Below are positions 8,626-16,361 of a stretch of 64,000 nucleotides of DNA, piece after piece. Below the pieces are notes generated by a model that did no database searches, was not told where the DNA came from, and saw only the letters and a list, made by a program, of their open reading frames with translations. Each line of letters starts with the position of its first letter. The first letter of the stretch is position 1. This DNA is from Streptomyces sp. NBC_00259 (GTDB taxonomy: Bacteria; Actinomycetota; Actinomycetes; Streptomycetales; Streptomycetaceae). The position numbers and the translations under genes were made by a program. The stretch spans positions 6,389,501 to 6,453,500 of the forward strand of contig NZ_CP108080.1 of NCBI RefSeq assembly GCF_036181745.1, written 5' to 3'.

Positions 8626-10110
8626 TCAGCGGCCGGCCCGGGCGAACCAGCCGTCCGCGTCGCCCAGCACCGACTCGATCCGGTCCCACGTCGCGTCGTC
8701 CCGCGTCACCGCGGGCAGTTCGCGGCCGCGGCCCGTGTCCCATCGGGTCGCGACGGCCACCGGGTCCTCACCGGTCGCCGCGCCCGTGGCGAGGGCCGCG
8801 GCGCCCAGGGCGACGAGTTCCTGGGCCTCGGGGACGAGCACCGGACGGCCGGAGAGCCGGCGTACCGTCTCGACCCAGGTGCGGCCCTGCGCGCCGCCGC
8901 CGATCAGCCGGAGCGGGCGGGAGTGCACGCCGGGGTCGGCGGGGCCGAGGCCGACGGCGAGCAGGAGCTCGTCGAGTGCGCGCAGCACGGTGAAGACGGC
9001 CCCCTCGTAGGCCGCGCCGAGGAGTTGCGCCGGTGTGGTCGAGTGCCGCAGGCCGGTGAGCAGGCCCGAGGCGTGCGGCAGGTCGGGGGTGCGCTCGCCG
9101 TCGAGGTAGGGCAGCAGGACCGCCTCGCCGCCCGCTTCCGCGTCCTCACGGCCGAGCCCGAGCAGCGCGGCGACCTTGTCGACGGCGAGCGTGCAGTTGA
9201 GGGTGCACGCGAGCGGCAGATAGCCGCCGTCGGCCGAGGCGAAGCCGGCGAGCGCGGCCGAGGCGGGCCGGGTGCGGGTGGCGGCGAAGACCGTGCCGGA
9301 GGTGCCGAGGCTGACCACGGGATGGTCGAGCAGCCCGGCGCCGCCGAGCCCGAGGCCGACCGCGGCCGCCATGTTGTCCCCGGTGCCGGCCGCCACCGCG
9401 ACGCCCTCGGGCAGGCCGAGCGCGGCGGCTGCCGCGCGGGTCAGGGAGCCGACGCGCTCGGCACCGCCCGAGGCGACGGTGGGCAGCAGCGCCGGGTCGA
9501 GGCCGACGAGGTCGAGCAGTACGGGGTCGTACGCGCCGGTGGCCGTGGAGTACCAGCAGGTGCCTGACGCGTCGCCCGGGTCGGTCACGGCGACCCCCGA
9601 CAGCCGTTCGGTGAGGAAGTCGTGCGGCAGTCGTACGGCGGCGGCCGCGTCGGCGGCGGCGGGCTCGTGGTCACGCAGCCACTGCCATTTGGCGGCGGTC
9701 ATCGAGGCGACGGGCACGCTGCCGCTCCTGGCCAGCCATGCGTCGGGGCCGCCGAGCGCCTCGGTGAGCGCGGCGGCCTGCGGCGCCGAGCGGGTGTCGT
9801 TCCACAGCAGGGCCGGGCGCAGCGGGCGGCCCGCGGGGTCCAGGGTGACCAGACCGTGCTGCTGCCCGGCGACGGCGATGCCGGTGACGGCCGACGGATC
9901 CGTACCGGACTCCTTCAGGCCGTGGGCGACCGCCTCGCGCAGCGCCTGCCACCACACCTCGGGATCACTCTCGCGCGCGCCCCCGTCACCGGTGACGGTG
10001 TGGGGCGCGCGGCCCACCGCGAGGATCCGGCCGGTGGCGGCGTCGGTGACGGCCGCCTTGGTGGACTGGGTGGAGCTGTCCACACCGATGACGACGGGCG
10101 TTGTGGGCAC
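8626..10110 (-). CDS. xylB: Xylulokinase XylB
   Basis: 494 residues, usual for FGGY sugar kinases. I prefer the GTG at 10110 (MPTTPVVIGVDSSTQSTK) because GAGGTG lies just upstream; a GTG four codons earlier is also possible. The N-terminal ATPase motif VIGVDSSTQSTKAAV, the substrate-loop GQQHGLV and LRPALLWNDTRS, the catalytic-domain GTGDNMAAAVG and SLGTSGTVFA, and C-terminal LIGGGAQGRTWVET are diagnostic. It phosphorylates D-xylulose to xylulose 5-phosphate in the cytoplasm, for the pentose phosphate pathway. It diverges from xylA across a 257-bp region with candidate operators. Confidence 0.95.
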   Translation of the reverse strand: MPTTPVVIGVDSSTQSTKAAVTDAATGRILAVGRAPHTVTGDGGARESDPEVWWQALREAVAHGLKESGTDPSAVTGIAVAGQQHGLVTLDPAGRPLRPALLWNDTRSAPQAAALTEALGGPDAWLARSGSVPVASMTAAKWQWLRDHEPAAADAAAAVRLPHDFLTERLSGVAVTDPGDASGTCWYSTATGAYDPVLLDLVGLDPALLPTVASGGAERVGSLTRAAAAALGLPEGVAVAAGTGDNMAAAVGLGLGGAGLLDHPVVSLGTSGTVFAATRTRPASAALAGFASADGGYLPLACTLNCTLAVDKVAALLGLGREDAEAGGEAVLLPYLDGERTPDLPHASGLLTGLRHSTTPAQLLGAAYEGAVFTVLRALDELLLAVGLGPADPGVHSRPLRLIGGGAQGRTWVETVRRLSGRPVLVPEAQELVALGAAALATGAATGEDPVAVATRWDTGRGRELPAVTRDDATWDRIESVLGDADGWFARAGR

Positions 10111-10123
10111 TGCGCACCTCACT

Positions 10124-10164
10124 GGTGGTTCCTGGACCTGGTGACAGGTGGTTCCCGGACCTGG
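10124..10164. repeat. 18-bp direct repeat just upstream of xylB
   Basis: GGTGGTTCCTGGACCTGG (10124-10141) recurs with one mismatch at 10147-10164, a 23-bp period, immediately upstream of the xylB start. It could be a regulator site or a slippage duplication. Confidence 0.6.
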
Positions 10165-10191
10165 CGAAGGCCGGACCGGGCGACTGCTGCC

Positions 10192-10214
10192 TTTTGGTTA
10201 TGCAGACAACAAAA
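10192..10214. promoter_or_regulatory. Candidate XylR operator on the xylB side
   Basis: TTTTGGTT at one end and AACAAAA at the other form an imperfect inverted repeat in a notably AT-rich patch. ROK-type XylR repressors bind TT-rich palindromes in divergent xyl promoters. Binding here is inferred. Confidence 0.5.
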
Positions 10215-10301
10215 TATGTCCAGGTGGCAGGCGCTCGTCAAGCCTGTAGTGGCAGGCATCCCTGGTATGCCGCGTCCGCGCCGAAGCGGCCCCGTCAGGG
10301 G

Positions 10302-10345
10302 TTGGCCCACGCCGTCCCATGAGGTATTGGTTAGAAGCCAAACAA
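10302..10345 (+). promoter_or_regulatory. Candidate xylA promoter with overlapping palindrome
   Basis: TTGGCC (10302-10307), a 17-base spacer and TATTGG (10325-10330) make a plausible -35/-10 pair. TTGG-TTAGAAG-CCAA (10327-10341) overlaps the -10 and presumed start point, the right place for a repressor operator. Confidence 0.45.
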
Positions 10346-10367
10346 ATTCCGAGCAAGGGGCCGCACC

Positions 10368-11540
10368 ATGTCGGAGCAGTTCACTCCCACCTCTCAGGAC
10401 AAGTTCACGTTCGGTCTGTGGACCGTCGGCTGGCAGGGCCGCGACCCCTTCGGCGAGGCCACCCGCCCCGCCCTCGACCCGGTCGAGTCCGTCGAGCGGC
10501 TGGCCGAGCTCGGCGCGCACGGCGTGACCTTCCACGACGACGACCTGATCCCGTTCGGCTCCTCGGACGCCCAGCGCGAGACGGCCGTCAAGCGCTTCAA
10601 GGACGCGCTCGAGCGCACCGGTCTCAAGGTGCCGATGGCGACGACCAACCTCTTCACGCACCCGGTCTTCAAGGACGGCGGCTTCACCGCCAACGACCGC
10701 GACGTCCGCCGCTTCGCCCTGCGCAAGACCATCCGCAACATCGATCTCGCCGTCGAGCTGGGCGCCACCACCTACGTCGCCTGGGGCGGCCGCGAGGGCG
10801 CCGAGTCCGGCGCCGCCAAGGACGTGCGGGTCGCGCTCGACCGTATGAAGGAGGCCTTCGACCTCCTCGGCGACTACGTCACCGAGCAGGGCTACGACCT
10901 GCGCTTCGCCATCGAGCCCAAGCCGAACGAGCCCCGCGGCGACATCCTCCTGCCGACCATCGGCCACGCCCTCGCGTTCATCGAGCGCCTCGAGCGCCCC
11001 GAGCTGGTCGGCGTGAACCCGGAGACCGGCCACGAGCAGATGGCGGGCCTCAACTTCCCGCACGGCATCGCGCAGGCGCTGTGGGCGGGCAAGCTGTACC
11101 ACATCGACCTCAACGGCCAGTCCGGCATCAAGTACGACCAGGACTTCCGCTTCGGCGCCGGCGATCTGCGCCAGGCGTTCTGGCTCGTCGACCTGCTGGA
11201 GACGGCCGGCTACGAGGGTCCGCGCCACTTCGACTTCAAGCCGGTGCGCACCGACGGCTTCGACGGCGTGTGGGAGTCCGCGAAGAACTGCATGCGCAAC
11301 TACCTCATCCTCAAGGAGCGCGCGGCCGCCTTCCGCGCCGACGCCGAGGTCCAGGAGGCGCTGGTCGCGTCCCGGCTCGACGAGCTCGCACAGCCGACCG
11401 CGGCCGACGGCCTCAAGGGGCTGCTCGCCGACACCTCCGCCTACGAGGAGTTCGACGTGCAGGCCGCGGCCGAGCGCTCCATGGCCTTCGAGCGCCTCGA
11501 CCAGCTCGCGATGGAGCACCTGCTCGGTGTGCGCCGCTGA
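10368..11540 (+). CDS. xylA: Xylose isomerase XylA
   Basis: 390 residues, the length of class I Streptomyces xylose (glucose) isomerases. AAGGGG precedes the ATG. The N-terminus has FTFGLWTVGWQGRDPFG, the active-site His lies in GVTFHDDDLIPFG, the metal/catalytic Glu in RFAIEPKPNEPRGD, and GVNPETGHEQMAGLNF and HIDLNGQSGIKYDQD give further metal ligands. HFDFKPVRTDG carries the last Asp ligand. It interconverts D-xylose and D-xylulose with Mg2+ or Co2+. It diverges from xylB and is followed by a ROK regulator, so xylose from BxlA enters the pentose phosphate pathway here. Confidence 0.98.
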   Translation: MSEQFTPTSQDKFTFGLWTVGWQGRDPFGEATRPALDPVESVERLAELGAHGVTFHDDDLIPFGSSDAQRETAVKRFKDALERTGLKVPMATTNLFTHPVFKDGGFTANDRDVRRFALRKTIRNIDLAVELGATTYVAWGGREGAESGAAKDVRVALDRMKEAFDLLGDYVTEQGYDLRFAIEPKPNEPRGDILLPTIGHALAFIERLERPELVGVNPETGHEQMAGLNFPHGIAQALWAGKLYHIDLNGQSGIKYDQDFRFGAGDLRQAFWLVDLLETAGYEGPRHFDFKPVRTDGFDGVWESAKNCMRNYLILKERAAAFRADAEVQEALVASRLDELAQPTAADGLKGLLADTSAYEEFDVQAAAERSMAFERLDQLAMEHLLGVRR

Positions 11541-11579
11541 CCGCCGGGTTATGTTGATCCGTCGTTGAACTGTCGTCGC

Positions 11580-11713
11580 CGATCCGTGTGATCCGTGCGA
11601 TCCGCGTGTTTCGTGTGATCCCTGTGATCCCTGTGATCCGCATGATCCGCGTGATGCGTGCGATCCGCCGGATCCGTGCGATGCGTGAAGGGGCGCGATC
11701 CGCGTGATCCGCC
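11580..11713. repeat. Degenerate 9-bp tandem repeat (consensus TGATCCGYG)
   Basis: Twelve contiguous 9-mers (11580-11687), an 8-base interruption, then two more fill most of the xylA-xylR gap. The common unit is (T/C)GATCCG(T/C)G. The 9-bp period keeps the minus-strand frame open as an Arg-Ile-Thr-like series, but I see no gene there. It is unlike a CRISPR: no spacers. Confidence 0.9.
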
Positions 11714-11790
11714 GTTGAACGGGAGCCGTCACCCCTTGGCCGGAGCCCGGAGCCATCCGGTCCGGCCGAGGGCGGGTAGGGAGTGAGTAC

Positions 11791-13065
11791 GTGCCACTGA
11801 GCGCCGCCGAAGCGGCTCGCTCCCCCGGGGCGGCCCCCGTCGACCAGGTGGCGGTCCGCCGCGCCAACCTCGTACGCGTGCTGCGCGAGGTCCGTACGGC
11901 AGGACCGCTGTCCCGGGCGACCGTCGCCCGCCACACGGGACTGACCCGGGCCACGGTCTCCAGCCTCGTCACCGAGCTGATCGAACGCCGGCTGCTGCGG
12001 GAGACCGACTACCAGCAGGACGGCACGGTCGGCCGCCCCGGGCGCCGGCTGGAGATCGACGGCAGCGCAGTGGCCGCGCTGGGTCTGGAGGTCAACTCCC
12101 GCTACCTGGCGGCCTGGTCCATGGACCTCGCGGGCCGGCGGCTCCAGGAGCGGCGCCTGGTGCACGACGCGACGCACCAGGACGCCGAACACACCATCCG
12201 TACGCTCGCCGGGCTCGCGGCCGAGCTGATCGACGATGCGCGCCTGGCCGGGGCCCACACGGCGGGGGTCGGTGTCGCCGTCCCCGGCCCCGTGGACATC
12301 GCCACCGGCTTCGTGCGCTCCGCGCCGAACCTTCACTGGCGGGACGTCCCGGCCGCCGCGCTGCTGCGCGAACTGCTCGCCCTGCCGGACGAGGTGAGCG
12401 TCGTCGTCGACAACGAGGCCAATCTGGCCGCACTCGCCGAGCACGGCCACGGCCGGCCGGGCACCGCCGATCTGGTGTACGTGACCGGGGAGGCCGGCAT
12501 CGGCGCCGGGATCGTGGCGGGCGGCCGACTGCTGCGCGGCTCCGGCGGCTTCAGCGGCGAACTGGGGCACATCCTGGTCGATCCCGCGGGCGAGCGCTGC
12601 GCCTGCGGACGCATCGGCTGCCTGGAGACCAAGGTCGGGCTGCCCGCCGCGATGCGCGTCGCCGCCCCGGACCTGGAGGGCGCCGATGAGGGCGCGGCGA
12701 CGGGTGCCGTGTCCCACGATCCCCAGGAGCAGGCGGGGGAGTTGCTGCGCCGCGCCACGGCGGGGGACCCGCGGGTGCTGACCGGTCTGGACGAGATCGG
12801 CCGCTGGCTGGGCATCGGTCTGTCGATCCCGGTCAATCTGCTCAATCCGGAGGTGATCGTGCTCGGCGGCTACTTCGCGGCCGTCGCCCCGTACCTTCTG
12901 CCCGCCGCCATGCGCGAACTGCGCGAACGGGCCGTGGCGGGCGATGCGGCGGTGTGCCGGGTGACCGGCTCGGCCCTGGGCTTCACGGCGGCCGTGCGCG
13001 GAGCGGCGGACATCATCGTGGAGGAGATCTTCGCCGATCCGGGACGGGTCGCCGTCCACGTCTAG
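11791..13065 (+). CDS. xylR: ROK-family transcriptional regulator (XylR-like)
   Basis: 424 residues with a GTG start preceded by GGGAG. The N-terminal winged helix (about residues 25-80) contains GPLSRATVARHTGLTRATVS. The ROK sugar-kinase-fold domain follows: GVAVPGPVDIATGFV, VVVDNEANLAALAEHG, GEAGIGAGIVAGGRL and GGFSGELGHILVDP. CACGRIGCLET carries the ROK zinc-binding cysteines. Such proteins repress xyl genes and release DNA on binding xylose. Its place after xylA and the palindromes in the xylA-xylB gap support that role. The ligand is inferred from position. Confidence 0.88.
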   Translation: MPLSAAEAARSPGAAPVDQVAVRRANLVRVLREVRTAGPLSRATVARHTGLTRATVSSLVTELIERRLLRETDYQQDGTVGRPGRRLEIDGSAVAALGLEVNSRYLAAWSMDLAGRRLQERRLVHDATHQDAEHTIRTLAGLAAELIDDARLAGAHTAGVGVAVPGPVDIATGFVRSAPNLHWRDVPAAALLRELLALPDEVSVVVDNEANLAALAEHGHGRPGTADLVYVTGEAGIGAGIVAGGRLLRGSGGFSGELGHILVDPAGERCACGRIGCLETKVGLPAAMRVAAPDLEGADEGAATGAVSHDPQEQAGELLRRATAGDPRVLTGLDEIGRWLGIGLSIPVNLLNPEVIVLGGYFAAVAPYLLPAAMRELRERAVAGDAAVCRVTGSALGFTAAVRGAADIIVEEIFADPGRVAVHV

Positions 13066-13142
13066 CGGTGTCCGGCGGATGGTGCCGGGCACCCCCTGGC
13101 GTCCGGCCGGGCACCGCCTGGCGTCCGGACGTCCCGAGCGCG

Positions 13143-13175
13143 CGGCACCCCGGGGGCAGTGGCCCCGGGGTGCCG
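13143..13175. terminator. Perfect 13-bp hairpin between convergent genes
   Basis: CGGCACCCCGGGG, a 7-base loop, and the exact reverse complement lie between the stops of the ROK regulator and the glycerophosphodiesterase. No U-tract follows, as is usual in streptomycetes. Likely a bidirectional terminator. Confidence 0.75.
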
Positions 13176-13195
13176 TCCGCCTTCTGCCCGCCTTC

Positions 13196-15091
13196 TCAGC
13201 CGGCCCGCAGTTCCTTCGCGTCGGCGGCGATCAACTCGGCCGTCGCCGCGGGAAGTTCGCCGCGGGCTCCCGCCTTGCGCGCCTGCTTGCCCAGCTGCTC
13301 GTACCGCCCGCGGGCGAGACTGCCGAGCAGCCCCTCGACCGTCTGCGGCCTGCCGCCCGAGGCCAGGATCAGATGACCGAGACCGGCCCTCGTCGCCTTT
13401 ACGGTGAAGGTGCTGGTGGTGACCGTCGTGCCGCCGGGACCCGTCGCCGTGAGCCGCAGCGTGTGCCCGCCCGCCGCCAGCGCGCCCAGGTCGAGCACGG
13501 TTCCCGGCTCGCGCGGCTCACCGTCCAGCGTGAGCTCCACCTTCGCCGCGTCCGCGTGCTCGGTGGTGACCGCCAGCACGGGGCGCTGGGCACGGTCGAG
13601 TACGGCGCCGTCCGCCGGGGACGCGACCGCGGCCGCCGGCTTCTGCGGAGCGGTCCGGGCCTGGCTCCAACCGGCGAGCTCCGCAGGGCGGTTGGTGATG
13701 ATCCCGTCGACGCCGTACTCGTCGTACCTGCGCCACTCGGTCGCCGAATCGATCGTCCACACCATGGTGGCCACACCCGCCCTGTGCAGCTCGGCCACCA
13801 CGCCCGGACGCGCGTCGAGCGCGGCGCCGCTCGGGTTGTACGACGTCAGATGCAGGTCGGCGGCGACGGCCACGGGGTCGGCGTCCAGAGTGCTGCGCAG
13901 CAGCCCGAGGGGGAGTTCGGGCGCCAGCTCGTGCACCCAGCGCAGATGCCGGGGCTCGAAGCTCTGGACGAAGACCCGGTCGGTCATCTTCTCGGCGCGT
14001 ACGACGTCGATCATCGCGGCGACCTGTTCCCTGGTGTCGGCGCGCTTCACCTCGAGGAGGAGACTGCCGCCGCGGGTGCGCAGATCGGCGAGCTGCGCGG
14101 CGAGGGTGGGAACGCGGGCACCCGCGAAGTGCGGGGAGAACCAGGAACCGGCGTCGAGGGTGTCGAGTTGCGCGGCGGTGAGGGTCCGGATGTCGCCGGT
14201 GCCGTCCGTCGTGCGGTCCACGGTGGTGTCGTGCAGGAGGTAGGGCACGCCGTCCTTGGTCAACTGGACGTCGTTCTCGATGAAGTCGGCCCCGGAGCGG
14301 CGGCCGACCTCCTGCGCGAACATGGTGTTCTCGGGCGCCGAGGACGAGGCGCCGCGGTGCGCGACGACGGTGACGGGGGCGCCTTCGGGGCGCAGGTGGC
14401 CGCTCGGGCCGAGCGCGGTGACCTTGACGTCGTCGAAGGAGACCTGCGAGCCGTTGACGACGAGGGCGAGGCCACCGTCGGCGGAGCGCTGGAGCCGGTT
14501 GGTCCGCATCAGCTGTCGGCCGTCGAGGAACCAGGCCGCTCGGTGGCCGTGCACCTCGATACGCACCTTCACCTCGCGGCCGGTGGCGGCGGCGTAGGGA
14601 GCGGCGGCGGTGTCGGTGACGTTCCACGAACCGGCGGTCGTGAGCTGGGCGAACTCGGCGCCGTTGGCCGCGGTGCTGCCGCTGCGCAGGGTCGCGATCC
14701 ACCAGGGGGTCGCACCGGACGCGGGTACGTCGAGGCCCAGCGCGAACCAGCGTGTCGCCTCGGCGACGGTGTCGAAGCGGGCGGTGGCCTCGAAGCGGTA
14801 GTCGGCGAGGTGCGGGCCGAAGGTGAGCTTCCTGGTGCCGGAGGCGGCGGCGCCGACCAGGCGGCCGTCCTCGACCTGCCAGTCGCCGTCGATCGCCCGC
14901 CAGCCGTCGGGGAGCGAGCCGGACGCGAAGTCCTCGGAGACGACGACGTCTCCCGGCTCGGGGGCGGCGCCGGGGACGGTGCCGGGGGCGCCGGCCCGGG
15001 CGGGCGGGGCCAGGCACAGCAGGGCGAGCGCCCCGGTGAGGGCGAGTGCGGTGCCGATGCGCGCGGAAGCGGACGTCGCGTAGGAGAACAT
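13196..15091 (-). CDS. Secreted glycerophosphodiester phosphodiesterase with N-terminal lectin-like domain
   Basis: 631 residues from the ATG at 15091, which opens a Sec signal peptide (about 1-34, ending PPARAGA). Residues about 45-235 look like a concanavalin-type jelly roll (DGWRAIDGDWQVEDGRLV). The GDPD domain (about 250-480) has the catalytic VVAHRGASSSAPENT, the metal-binding FIENDVQLTKDG and the second catalytic His in YLLHDTTVDRTTDG, with C-terminal VDGIITNRPAEL. A short Ig-like domain (about 500-590) and a helical tail follow. These enzymes hydrolyse glycerophosphodiesters to glycerol 3-phosphate and an alcohol, and in Gram-positives can act on teichoic acids outside the cell. The gene converges on xylR. 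Confidence 0.93.
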   Translation of the reverse strand: MFSYATSASARIGTALALTGALALLCLAPPARAGAPGTVPGAAPEPGDVVVSEDFASGSLPDGWRAIDGDWQVEDGRLVGAAASGTRKLTFGPHLADYRFEATARFDTVAEATRWFALGLDVPASGATPWWIATLRSGSTAANGAEFAQLTTAGSWNVTDTAAAPYAAATGREVKVRIEVHGHRAAWFLDGRQLMRTNRLQRSADGGLALVVNGSQVSFDDVKVTALGPSGHLRPEGAPVTVVAHRGASSSAPENTMFAQEVGRRSGADFIENDVQLTKDGVPYLLHDTTVDRTTDGTGDIRTLTAAQLDTLDAGSWFSPHFAGARVPTLAAQLADLRTRGGSLLLEVKRADTREQVAAMIDVVRAEKMTDRVFVQSFEPRHLRWVHELAPELPLGLLRSTLDADPVAVAADLHLTSYNPSGAALDARPGVVAELHRAGVATMVWTIDSATEWRRYDEYGVDGIITNRPAELAGWSQARTAPQKPAAAVASPADGAVLDRAQRPVLAVTTEHADAAKVELTLDGEPREPGTVLDLGALAAGGHTLRLTATGPGGTTVTTSTFTVKATRAGLGHLILASGGRPQTVEGLLGSLARGRYEQLGKQARKAGARGELPAATAELIAADAKELRAG

Positions 15092-15298
15092 GCGTGGGAC
15101 GCTAGGCGCGGCGCCCGAATGCGGGGCGACGCGTCCGTGGCGCCAAGGGGAACCCGTGGCGGCACCCACCCGCGACCGGCCCCGGCGCGCGGACCCGGTG
15201 CTGACCGAATCGGTCGACGCTTGCCGGAACCCGCCACCGTGTCCCGCGCGTCTCTTTCATGGTCAACGGATGTCCCGCAGGAGGGGGAAGCGGTCTTG

Positions 15299-15706
15299 AT
15301 GCCGACAGGGACGGCGCTCGCCGAGCGGATCGCCGAGAGCAGAAGAGGCGCGGGGGACCCGCGGGCGCTGGTCGGCGAGATGAGGCGGTCGGTCCTGCTC
15401 GTACCGGTGTCCGGCGGCGGGCTGTGGTCGGCCCGGTCGGGCGGGGTGCGCTGGATCTGCGCATTCACCGACGAGTCGGCGCTCGCCCTGTTCGCACGGA
15501 GCCAGAGCCCCGGGGACCGGCCCTGGGAGTACGCGGCGCTGCTGGGCGCGCGGATCGTGGACGAGGTCGTGCCGTCCCTCGGCGAACCGGCCGGACTGGC
15601 CGTCGACATCGCGACCGAGGACGGGTCGGTGTTCTTCCCGCCGGTCGCCGGGATCGTGCCGGACGGCGTCGCCCTGGACGTGGACACGGAAGGGAGCGCC
15701 CGGTGA
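15299..15706 (+). CDS. SseB-like protein at the head of a toxin operon
   Basis: 135 residues from an ATG about 10 bases after AGGAGGGGGA; a TTG one codon earlier is possible. LLVPVSGGGLWSARSGGVRW, ICAFTDESALALFAR and the GLAVDIATEDG strand match the SseB N-terminal fold, common in actinobacteria next to type VII-like effectors. Its stop overlaps the GTG of the next gene (GTGA), so translation is coupled. I infer a chaperone or accessory role for the RHS protein downstream; no experiment is known to me for this arrangement. Confidence 0.75.
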   Translation: MPTGTALAERIAESRRGAGDPRALVGEMRRSVLLVPVSGGGLWSARSGGVRWICAFTDESALALFARSQSPGDRPWEYAALLGARIVDEVVPSLGEPAGLAVDIATEDGSVFFPPVAGIVPDGVALDVDTEGSAR

Positions 15707-16359
15707 GCGGCGGGGGCGGGGAGCTCGCCTTCGACAAGGGTGCCGTCGCCAGGTTCACGCAGGGCGTGGGCTCGACGATCGACCAGCTCGGCGACCTCGG
15801 GGGCGCCACCGGCTCGAAGATGGGCAAGGGCTTCTCGGAGCTGTCGATGACGGGGATGGAAGCCGGACACCACGGCCTCTCCGTCGACTTCGAGGACTTC
15901 TGCGAGCGCTGGGAGTGGGGCGTACGTGCCTTGGTGCACGACGCCAGCGAGCTCGCGAACCGGCTCGGCCTGGCCGCGGGCACCCAGTGGGAGCACGACC
16001 GGTACGTCGAGGGCGCGCTGAAGGTGGGCGTCAACTCCGTGATGGGCGGCAACCCGCACGCCACCGAGGAGGAGATCACCCAGCAGGGCTGGGGCGACGT
16101 ATTCACGCCGGACGCCTTGAACCCGGACTGGAGCTCCGAGTCGTGGGACCGGGCAGGCCAGGAGATGGAGCAGACCTGGAAGGACACCGGACGCACCGTC
16201 CTCACCGAGGGCCAGGGCGGCCGGCAGTCGGAGATGCTCAACGACGCGCTCGGCATCTCCGACGACCAGTGGAACCGGGCACTGGACGACACCTTCGGCC
16301 CGTCGCCGGAGGAACGCGCCCGGCAGGCGCAGCAGCAGGGTGACACGGGGGGCAACTGA
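15703..16359 (+). CDS. Helical WXG100-like partner of the RHS toxin
   Basis: 218 residues, GTG start overlapping the previous stop by four bases. The protein is mostly helical and rich in Gly/Asp/Glu, with WEWGVRALVHDASELANRLG near residue 67 and several single Trp residues (GWGDVF, NPDWSSESWDRAG). It ends only two bases before the ATG of the RHS gene. Position and composition suggest a secretion partner or chaperone of the type VII/WXG class. I recognise no named domain, so this is by context. Confidence 0.6.
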   Translation: MSGGGGELAFDKGAVARFTQGVGSTIDQLGDLGGATGSKMGKGFSELSMTGMEAGHHGLSVDFEDFCERWEWGVRALVHDASELANRLGLAAGTQWEHDRYVEGALKVGVNSVMGGNPHATEEEITQQGWGDVFTPDALNPDWSSESWDRAGQEMEQTWKDTGRTVLTEGQGGRQSEMLNDALGISDDQWNRALDDTFGPSPEERARQAQQQGDTGGN

Positions 16360-16361
16360 CC

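Noticed and set aside
11580..11713. CRISPR-like array
   Set aside because: Units are 9 bp, contiguous and without spacers, and no cas gene is nearby.
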